In this document: positions 1 to 5,831 of the stretch, piece after piece
Layout of the letters: the number at the start of each line of letters is the position of its first letter
Numbering within the stretch: the first letter of the stretch is position 1
NCBI GenBank assembly: GCA_020249415.1
Contig: JADCFR010000060.1
Location: 1 to 5,831 of the forward strand
Source: Roseomonas sp.
GTDB lineage: Bacteria; Pseudomonadota; Alphaproteobacteria; Acetobacterales; Acetobacteraceae
Length of the DNA: 5,831 bases
Direction of reading: 5' to 3'
Notes under the pieces: generated by a model
Told to the model about the DNA's origin: nothing
Seen by the model: the letters and a program-made list of their open reading frames with translations, nothing else
Databases searched by the model: none
Made by a program: the position numbers and the translations under genes

Positions 1-989
<989 letters not shown>

Positions 990-990
<1 letters not shown>

Positions 991-1691
991 TGCAGACCGC
1001 GACTTATCAGCGCCGTCGCAGCCAGATCGAAACCTATTTCGATCGCACGGCTGCGGATGCCTGGGCACGGCTGACGTCAGATGCGCCGGTCAGCGGCATT
1101 CGCGCGACGGTGCGTGCCGGGCGTGATGAGATGCGTCGGACACTTTTGGCCTGGCTGCCGGATGACCTGACCGGCAAGCGCCTTCTTGATGCCGGTTGCG
1201 GCACGGGCACTTTCGCCATTGAAGCGGCGCGGCGTGGAGCGCAGGTTTTGGCGATTGATGTATCGCCCTCCCTCATCAAAATTGCGCGTGAACGTAGCGA
1301 AGGCCAGGCGCCCGAGGGCAGCATCATCCACGAAGTGGGTGACATGCTGGATGGCCAATACGGGATTTTCGATCATGTCGTCGCCATGGATAGCCTGATC
1401 CATTATCACCCGGATGACATGGTGCGGAGCTTGGCGAGCCTCGCGCCCCGCATCCGCCGTTCCATGCTGATGACCTTTGCGCCGAAGACACCATTGCTTG
1501 CGGCAATGCATTTTGTTGGACGCGCTTTCCCGCGCGGTGATCGTGCACCAGCGATTGAACCGGTGGCAGAGCGTAGCCTGAAGGCCCGCATCACCGGCGA
1601 AAGACATCTCATGTCCTGGGATCTCGGCCAGGATCGGCGGATTTCGCGCGGCTTTTATACCTCTCATGCGCTGGAGTTAGTCCGGAAATGA
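990..1691 (+). CDS. bchM: Magnesium-protoporphyrin IX O-methyltransferase BchM
   Basis: This SAM-dependent class I methyltransferase methylates the C13 propionate of Mg-protoporphyrin IX, giving the monomethyl ester used by the cyclase. The protein has 233 residues, near the usual ~225-235. The SAM-binding glycine loop LLDAGCGTGTF is at 65-75, the acidic residue ending the second strand is Asp90 (VLAID), and GDML follows at 117-120. The N-terminal YFDRTAADAW (16-25) and the ending GFYTSHALELVRK fit the BchM/ChlM family. I chose the ATG at 990, which overlaps the bchL stop as TGATG; the TTG one codon upstream (987) would add one residue and is less likely. The ribosome site is weak (TGGGG, 977-981), so initiation probably depends on ribosomes finishing bchL. 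It lies two steps upstream of the acsF product in the same pathway. Confidence 0.96.
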
Positions 1692-3151
1692 GCGAGGTGA
1701 ATGACCGCTTGGCACGACTTTGGACAGGGATCAGCGTGAATGTGCTGCCCTTCGCCGAGGCCAGCAGCGGTCCTTTACCGATCAAGCGCCTATTGCGGCT
1801 TTCGCTGTTTCAGATTTCCTGCGGCATGACCGCCGTGCTGATGGTTGGCACGCTCAACCGCGTCATGATTGTAGAAATGGGTGTAGCTGCCAGCCTGGTG
1901 GCCATCATGGTGGCGCTGCCGCTACTATTTGCGCCGTTGCGTGCCTTGATTGGATTTCGTTCGGATTCGCATCGTTCGGTGCTTGGGTGGCGCCGGGTGC
2001 CCTATCTCTGGCTCGGCAGCATCATCCAATTCGGTGGGCTCGCGATGATGCCCTTCGCCTTGATCATCTTGTCGGGCGATACTTGGGCACCGCATTGGGT
2101 CGCGCAGCTTGCGGCGGGGCTCGCCTTTCTGATGGTTGGCGCCGGCATGCATACAGTGCAGACCGTGGGTCTTGCCTTGGCGACTGATATTGTCCCGCGT
2201 GAAGCGCAGCCAAATGTCGTCACGCTCCTTTCGCTCATGCAACTGATTGGCATGGTGATTTCCGCCATTGCCTTTGGGGCTTTCCTTGCAGATTTTTCTC
2301 AGATCAAACTGATCCAGCTTGTGCAAGGCATGGCTGCCGCGACGCTGATGATCAATCTGATTGCTGCCTGGAAGCAGGAACCAAGGCGGCCGGAATTGAC
2401 GGTTGGTCGCGCCCCCGGTGACCCGGGCTTCCGTGAGAGTCTCAAGCTGTTGCGCAAGGCGGGACCATGGGATCGGCGTTTGCTGGCGGCGGCGCTGGGT
2501 ACGGCCGCCTTCGGCATGCAGGACGTCTTGCTGGAACCCTATGGCGGGCAAATCCTGTCGCTAAGTGTGGGCGCCACAACCGCCTTGACCGCGCTTTTCG
2601 CGAGTGGTGCGGTACTGGGCTTTTTGCGCGCCGCACCCTTGCTTGGCCGCGGCATGCATGCACAACGCGTAGCCAGCGCCGGTGCCATTGTTGGTATCTC
2701 TGGCTTTGTGATGGTGATCTTTGCCTCGCCGCTGGAATCAACGCTTGTCTTCGCCGCAGGGACCGCCGCCATTGGCTTCGGCGCGGGCCTGTTTGCGCAT
2801 GCGACATTGACGGGATGCATGCAGGCCGCGCCGGAAGGCCAGATTGGACTGACGCTTGGCGTTTGGGGCGCGGTGACGGCCACAGCCGGTGGCGCGGCCG
2901 TGGCTCTTGGCGGTGTCATCCGCGATGTCATTTCCTCGCTCGCGTCAGCCGGTGTTCTCGGTGCCGGGCTTGATGCACCAAGCACCGGCTATGTCGGTGT
3001 GTATATCGTTGAAATCGTACTGCTGTTTTTGATGCTTGCAGTGGTTGGCCCATTGCTGCGGGCCAATGATTCTGTTTCCTCACGCCCTCAACGTCATGCA
3101 AGCCAGCAGAATCTCGCCAGGCTGCATAACCAACATGGAGCATTGCCATGA
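1688..3151 (+). CDS. lhaA: LhaA, PucC-family light-harvesting complex assembly membrane protein
   Basis: This is a 487-residue polytopic inner-membrane protein of the bacteriochlorophyll-delivery (PucC/LhaA) branch of the major facilitator superfamily. The family is needed for efficient LH1 assembly and is thought to handle pigment at the membrane; no transported solute is established. Hallmarks are TLNRVMIVEMGV (55-66), PLRALIGFRSDSHRS (83-97) followed by LGWRRVPYLW, and GMQDVLLEPYGGQ (276-288) opening the second half. A polar cytoplasmic loop at about 228-262 splits it into two bundles of about six helices. I call LhaA rather than PucC from its position between bchM and puhA, as in Rhodobacter. 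The start overlaps the bchM stop as ATGA; GGAG at 1673-1676 is a loosely spaced ribosome site. The last ~29 residues (459-487) form a polar tail rich in Q, H and R with no membrane segment, and probably contain signals for puhA. Confidence 0.94.
   Translation: MSEVNDRLARLWTGISVNVLPFAEASSGPLPIKRLLRLSLFQISCGMTAVLMVGTLNRVMIVEMGVAASLVAIMVALPLLFAPLRALIGFRSDSHRSVLGWRRVPYLWLGSIIQFGGLAMMPFALIILSGDTWAPHWVAQLAAGLAFLMVGAGMHTVQTVGLALATDIVPREAQPNVVTLLSLMQLIGMVISAIAFGAFLADFSQIKLIQLVQGMAAATLMINLIAAWKQEPRRPELTVGRAPGDPGFRESLKLLRKAGPWDRRLLAAALGTAAFGMQDVLLEPYGGQILSLSVGATTALTALFASGAVLGFLRAAPLLGRGMHAQRVASAGAIVGISGFVMVIFASPLESTLVFAAGTAAIGFGAGLFAHATLTGCMQAAPEGQIGLTLGVWGAVTATAGGAAVALGGVIRDVISSLASAGVLGAGLDAPSTGYVGVYIVEIVLLFLMLAVVGPLLRANDSVSSRPQRHASQQNLARLHNQHGALP
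2947..2990 (+). repeat. Nested inverted repeat in the 3' part of lhaA
   Basis: AGCCGGTG (2947-2954) pairs with CACCGGCT (2983-2990), and within the intervening 28 bases GGTGC (2960-2964) pairs with GCACC (2975-2979). The pairing is visible directly. It lies about 160 bases before the puhA start, in lhaA coding sequence. Function is unknown, and chance is a reasonable explanation. Confidence 0.3.
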
Positions 3152-3930
3152 CAACACCCGCAACGCCGGTCTTTCTGGACGCGGCTGCTCTTTCTCTCTA
3201 TCTTTTCTTCGCGTTCTTCGCTGGCCTGATTTACTACTTGACGCGCGAGAACAAGCGCGAAGGCTATCCGATGATCAATGAATTACCGGATCGTCCCGCC
3301 TTCGCCACCATGCATGGCTTTCCGGAAACGCCGCCACCCAAGGTGTTCAGACTGCATTACCCCGAGGGCGCGACCGTGGTGCAAGGCGTGCGGCCAGAAC
3401 GTGATGTGAGCGCCCATCTGATTCCGGAATACCCCTATCCGGGTACAGCCTTTGTGCCGACGGGTGATGCCATGCGTGATGGTGTCGGCCCAGCCGCCTA
3501 TGCGGATCGTGCCGATGAACCTGATCTGGCCTTTGACGATCATAAACCAAAGATCGTCCCGCTGCGCGCTGCGCCAGGTTGGCATATCGCACATGAAGAC
3601 CCCGATCCGCGCGGGCAGCCGGTGATCACGCTTGATGGCGAAGTCGCCGGAACGACGGTTGATCTTTGGGTGGATCGTTCTGAATACATCCTGCGCTATC
3701 TGGAGGTTGAGGTATCCGGTGGTCGGCGCGTTCTGGTGCCCATGTTCCTTTGCACCTTCACCGATGACGGCACGGCGCGGGTGATCTCTGTCACCGCCGC
3801 GCAATTCGTTGCCGCGCCTGGCATTGCGCAGCCCGAGCAGATCACCTTGCTGGAGGAAGATCGCATCTCCGCCTATTTTGGTGGTGGCCATTTCTATGCG
3901 ACGCCGGAACGCAGTGAGCCATGCCTGTGA
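3148..3930 (+). CDS. puhA: Photosynthetic reaction centre H subunit PuhA
   Basis: PuhA caps the cytoplasmic face of the L and M subunits of the type 2 reaction centre, stabilises the complex and carries proton pathways to quinone QB. It has 260 residues, the normal size. There is one N-terminal transmembrane helix (about 12-31, ending GLIYYL), then the conserved RENKREGYPM (33-42), TGDAMRDGVGPAAYADRAD (105-123), KIVPLRAAPGWH (135-146), DLWVDRSEYILRYLEVE (172-188) and LLEEDRISAYFGGG (234-247). Asp176 and Glu179 in the VDRSE segment line up, from memory of the Rhodobacter sequence, with AspH170 and GluH173 near QB. The start overlaps the lhaA stop as ATGA and is preceded by TGGAG (3136-3140) at 7-base spacing. 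The stop lies 10 bases inside puhB. PuhA is needed in stoichiometric amounts with L and M, so an extra promoter inside lhaA is likely by analogy with Rhodobacter, though I could not identify one. Confidence 0.98.
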   Translation: MTTPATPVFLDAAALSLYLFFAFFAGLIYYLTRENKREGYPMINELPDRPAFATMHGFPETPPPKVFRLHYPEGATVVQGVRPERDVSAHLIPEYPYPGTAFVPTGDAMRDGVGPAAYADRADEPDLAFDDHKPKIVPLRAAPGWHIAHEDPDPRGQPVITLDGEVAGTTVDLWVDRSEYILRYLEVEVSGGRRVLVPMFLCTFTDDGTARVISVTAAQFVAAPGIAQPEQITLLEEDRISAYFGGGHFYATPERSEPCL

Positions 3931-4598
3931 CCAAGCCAGCCCCCGCTCGCCTGACCGAACACGGGCTGGAACCAATACCGGGCCTTCCGGAAGCACTTCC
4001 GGCGGGTGAGGTTTTGCTGTGGCAGGGGGCGCCGGCTTGGACCGAAATCGCCCAGCGGGTTTTCCTGATCCGCTGGGTGATGGCTTATTTTCTCGTGCTG
4101 GCGACTTGGGATCTTCTGAACGCCGCGCTGCGGGACGGTTCAATGATCGCGGCTATTGGTTCAGCAGCCATTTTGCTGCTGGGGGGCAGTGTGGGCGTTG
4201 GCATTTTGGCGCTGCTGGCGAAGCTCACGGCAAAGACAAGCGTCTATTCCATCACGTCGCGCCGCTTGGTGCTGCGCGTTGGTGTCGCTCTGCCCATCAC
4301 CATCAATATCCCCTTTGCAGCTATCGCTGGGGCGGATTTGCGCCATCGCAAAGATGGCCATGGCGACATCGTGATGGAATTGCTGCCTGGCCATCGGATT
4401 TCCTGGATTGCGCTTTGGCCGCATTGCGCCGGATGGAGCATCGGTCGGCCGAAGCCCATGCTGCGCGGCGTGCCGGATGCGGCGGCTGTGGCCAGGATTC
4501 TGGGAGAGGCGGCCGCCAGTACAGGTGGCGCTGCCATCAGCCGTGGTCAGAATACGTCGGAAGCCGAAATGCCGCGTGGCGCAACGGCGATGGCTTAG
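3921..4598 (+). CDS. puhB: Photosynthetic complex assembly protein PuhB
   Basis: PuhB is a membrane protein that promotes reaction-centre assembly in Rhodobacter; it is not part of the finished complex. The 225-residue product has a polar N-terminus with PAGEVLLWQGAPAW (27-40) and two hydrophobic segments at about 48-68 and 75-102. A bacterial PH-like domain follows (about 104-196), opening with the typical SVYSITSRRLVLRVGVALP and followed by NIPFAAI. The C-terminal ~30 residues are Ala/Gly/Ser-rich and probably disordered. The ATG at 3921 overlaps the end of puhA by 10 bases; an in-frame GTG two codons later is a conceivable alternative. No strong ribosome site is visible, so translation probably follows from puhA. 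A hairpin-forming sequence lies at 3984-4002, inside the start of this gene. Confidence 0.94.
   Translation: MPVTKPAPARLTEHGLEPIPGLPEALPAGEVLLWQGAPAWTEIAQRVFLIRWVMAYFLVLATWDLLNAALRDGSMIAAIGSAAILLLGGSVGVGILALLAKLTAKTSVYSITSRRLVLRVGVALPITINIPFAAIAGADLRHRKDGHGDIVMELLPGHRISWIALWPHCAGWSIGRPKPMLRGVPDAAAVARILGEAAASTGGAAISRGQNTSEAEMPRGATAMA
3984..4002 (+). repeat. Overlapping palindrome and hairpin at the start of puhB
   Basis: CTTCCGGAAG (3984-3993) is a perfect 10-base palindrome. Its right half can also pair with a second CTTCCGG at 3996-4002, giving a stem of 6-7 base pairs with a 2-4 base loop. The structure sits 54 bases after the puhA stop, within puhB codons. No run of T follows, so it is not an intrinsic terminator. 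It may be chance in GC-rich coding DNA, or a structure affecting puhA message stability. Confidence 0.4.
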
Positions 4599-4608
4599 GG
4601 GAAGGAAG

Positions 4609-5064
4609 ATGCAGGCCAAGGCAATAAACCCACGGAAGGATTATCTGGGCTTTGGTCTTGGGTTGGTATTGGCCGGCGTGCTGACATTTGTGATTTTCAG
4701 TGCGGGCGAGAAGCAACAGGCTCGGCATCTGCCACATGAGGCTATTTTTGCGCGCGATATCCTGTTCAGTGATCGCGTGGATGGCGGCATTTCCATTCGC
4801 GATGCGACCACAGGCCAGTTGATCGGCGAAATTCAACCCGGTGAGGGCGGCTTTGTGCGCGGCGCCCTGCGCGGTTTCACGCGAGATAGGCGCCTCGAGA
4901 ATCCCGGCGCGGAGAGCCCCTTGAGGCTCGCAGCGCTGCAGGGTGGCGCCATTATTCTTGAAGACCCGGAAAGTGGTCGTTGGACGGATTTGCGCGCCTT
5001 TGGCGCGACGAATGTACAGAGCTTTGCAGAAATATTGTTCAAAAAAAATGAGGAAGGCAAATGA
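4609..5064 (+). CDS. puhC: Photosynthetic complex assembly protein PuhC
   Basis: PuhC is a small membrane-anchored protein that in Rhodobacter supports accumulation and organisation of the reaction centre-LH1 core. The 151-residue product has a short charged N-terminus, one membrane helix (about 13-32) and a soluble, probably periplasmic domain. Family-typical stretches are ARDILFSDRVDGGISIRDATTG (48-69, given here to show the pattern), GFVRGALRGFTRDR (85-98) and ILEDPESGRWTDLRAFGATN (117-136). The ATG at 4609 is chosen because it follows puhB by 10 bases, has AGGGGA at 4597-4602 about 6 bases upstream, and puts the helix at the N-terminus. The reading frame is open back to at least 4408, but a start there would overlap puhB by about 190 bases. 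The last codons run over eight consecutive A bases (5041-5048). The stop overlaps the next start as ATGA. Confidence 0.94.
   Translation: MQAKAINPRKDYLGFGLGLVLAGVLTFVIFSAGEKQQARHLPHEAIFARDILFSDRVDGGISIRDATTGQLIGEIQPGEGGFVRGALRGFTRDRRLENPGAESPLRLAALQGGAIILEDPESGRWTDLRAFGATNVQSFAEILFKKNEEGK
5051..5057 (+). promoter_or_regulatory. Ribosome binding site of the bciE-like gene
   Basis: AGGAAGG in the last codons of puhC precedes the ATG at 5061 by 3 bases (6 bases if AGGA alone pairs). It supports the short overlapping ORF as a translated gene. Confidence 0.6.
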
Positions 5065-5366
5065 CACAACAAAGCAACACGCGGCGAGGCAGGCGCTTCG
5101 ATGTGCCCTGTACCGTCGACATCGAACGCAGCTTCGACAGCTTTCATGCCTATGCCGTGCCGGAGGATGTGGTGTTGCGGCCAGGCGATCAGGTGATTGT
5201 CCATGGCGCGCCAAGCCAGGTGGCCTTTGGTGAAAAGGTCAGCTTCGAGACCTCGGCCACCATCATCCGTGCCGGGTTCTTTTTGCGGCATTGGACCCAG
5301 TTTCGTTCAATCCTTGAATTGACCGAACTTTATCATGTGGGCTTTGAGCCGAAGGAGGCCGCATGA
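5061..5366 (+). CDS. bciE: Probable BciE, accessory subunit of the alphaproteobacterial oxygen-dependent cyclase
   Basis: This encodes a 101-residue soluble protein with no membrane helix or signal peptide and a single cysteine (Cys17). It opens with a basic stretch and RRFDVPCTVDIER (11-23), then FDSFHAY, then PGDQVIVHGAP (41-51), which looks beta-rich. The C-terminal third has several aromatic residues (RHWTQF, ELYHVGF). BciE was described as a small protein, unrelated to Ycf54, that AcsF needs in Rhodobacter sphaeroides and other alphaproteobacteria. The size and the position directly upstream of acsF fit that role. My assignment rests mainly on context and on memory of a conserved ORF here, not on an alignment. 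It overlaps puhC and acsF, by ATGA at both ends, and AGGAAGG (5051-5057) precedes its start. The alternative is an unrelated photocomplex assembly protein. Confidence 0.75.
   Translation: MTQQSNTRRGRRFDVPCTVDIERSFDSFHAYAVPEDVVLRPGDQVIVHGAPSQVAFGEKVSFETSATIIRAGFFLRHWTQFRSILELTELYHVGFEPKEAA
5352..5358 (+). promoter_or_regulatory. Strong ribosome binding site of acsF
   Basis: AAGGAGG, a near-perfect match to the anti-Shine-Dalgarno sequence, lies 4 bases before the acsF ATG and within the final codons of the bciE-like gene. Among the junctions here it is the strongest site, so acsF can probably initiate on its own as well as by coupling. Confidence 0.75.
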
Positions 5367-5831
5367 ACGCCGTGACCCACGCCATGCGCGATAAGCTCTC
5401 GCGTGAGACGACTGAACTCGCGCTGACCGAAACGGCCCTGTCGCCGCGTTTTTATACGACCGATTTTGCCGCGATGGACTCAATCAATGTTGAACCGGTG
5501 AGGGCCGAATGGGACCGGCTGATGGAGGAATTCCATCGTGATCCGAACAAGGGCCATTTCATCCGTGATGAGCGTTTCGATGCATTTCGGCTGGAGGACT
5601 TGCCAGAGGGGTTGCAGACAGAGCTCGTGGATTTCCTGGTGAGCAGCGTGACCGCGGAGTTTTCCGGCTGCGTCCTTTACGCCGAAATCAAGAAGCGCGT
5701 GAAAAATCCCGATATGCGTGAATTGTTTTCGGTCATGGCGCGCGATGAGAGCCGCCATGCGGGCTTCATCAATGATGCGCTGAAGGATCTTGGGATTGGC
5801 GTTGATCTGGGCTTTCTGACACGCGCCAAGA
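5363..5831 (+). CDS. acsF: Magnesium-protoporphyrin IX monomethyl ester oxidative cyclase AcsF (partial, N-terminal part)
   Basis: AcsF is the diiron oxygenase that forms the isocyclic ring of (bacterio)chlorophyll from Mg-protoporphyrin IX monomethyl ester, using O2 and reductant. The first 156 codons are present; the family is usually about 350 residues, so the rest lies beyond the window. Seen here are LSPRFYTTDF (26-35), NKGHFIRDERFD (62-73), TAEFSGCVLYAEI (97-109) with candidate iron-ligand glutamates Glu99 and Glu108, and the ExxH motif in DESRHAGF (Glu129, His132). These are typical of ferritin-like diiron proteins and of AcsF in particular. The ATG at 5363 overlaps the preceding stop as ATGA and is preceded by AAGGAGG (5352-5358), the best ribosome site in the window. 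A second ATG at codon 8 is less well placed. Presence of this gene implies oxygen-dependent bacteriochlorophyll synthesis. Confidence 0.97.
   Translation, partial: MNAVTHAMRDKLSRETTELALTETALSPRFYTTDFAAMDSINVEPVRAEWDRLMEEFHRDPNKGHFIRDERFDAFRLEDLPEGLQTELVDFLVSSVTAEFSGCVLYAEIKKRVKNPDMRELFSVMARDESRHAGFINDALKDLGIGVDLGFLTRAK

Noticed and set aside
1925..2551. Antisense open frame (208 codons) opposite lhaA
   Set aside because: It lies opposite well-conserved LhaA motifs, has no family signature, and has the composition expected of a shadow frame.
2900..3147. PpsR/CrtJ-type operator (TGT-N12-ACA) or promoter for puhA
   Set aside because: Reading by eye, I found no convincing palindrome with the right spacing and no clear -35/-10 pair. 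A promoter may still exist inside lhaA, but the sequence alone does not support marking one.
3283..4143. Long antisense open frame (286 codons) opposite puhA and the start of puhB
   Set aside because: Its product is low-complexity, rich in Arg, Gly and His, and resembles no family. It lies opposite strongly recognisable puhA and puhB, so it is best explained as a by-product of GC-rich codon use.
4408..4608. Upstream start for puhC, making a 218-residue protein
   Set aside because: The added residues overlap puhB by about 190 bases, are Arg/Trp-rich with no family resemblance, and would bury the membrane anchor. The ATG at 4609 has a ribosome site and gives normal PuhC length.

Overview
The window is a continuous stretch of a photosynthesis gene cluster from a purple, anoxygenic phototrophic proteobacterium. 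All genes are on the + strand, and neighbouring genes overlap or nearly touch throughout. The order is bchH (3' end), bchL, bchM, lhaA, puhA, puhB, puhC, a 101-residue ORF best called bciE, and acsF (5' part). This is the classic bchFNBHLM-lhaA-puh superoperon, here followed directly by the oxygen-dependent cyclase genes. The type 2 reaction-centre H subunit, the puh assembly genes and a BciE-like ORF beside acsF point to an alphaproteobacterium. The moderately GC-rich composition fits, but I cannot name a family or genus from this window.

Layout: bases 1-82 hold the C-terminus of the magnesium chelatase large subunit. Bases 79-1691 hold two bacteriochlorophyll biosynthesis enzymes: the iron-sulfur ATPase of the dark-operative protochlorophyllide reductase (bchL) and the Mg-protoporphyrin IX O-methyltransferase (bchM). 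Bases 1688-3151 hold a PucC/LhaA-family membrane protein for light-harvesting assembly. Bases 3148-5064 hold the reaction-centre H subunit and two membrane-anchored assembly factors. Bases 5061-5831 hold the aerobic cyclase pair, with acsF cut by the window end.

The genes work as one programme. BchH makes Mg-protoporphyrin IX, BchM methylates it, and AcsF with BciE closes the isocyclic ring using O2. BchL powers the later reduction of protochlorophyllide. LhaA, PuhB and PuhC help insert the pigment into LH1 and the reaction centre, whose H subunit is PuhA. AcsF implies that ring closure can run under oxic or microoxic conditions; whether an anaerobic cyclase (bchE) also exists cannot be seen here.

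Six of the eight junctions are 4-base ATGA overlaps, and a seventh is a near-equivalent TGATG. There is no gap longer than 10 bases, so any internal promoter or processing signal must lie inside coding sequence. I found no RNA genes, mobile elements, CRISPR arrays, terminators or clearly novel system. The least characterised item is the BciE-like ORF. Some weak structural signals are listed as findings.
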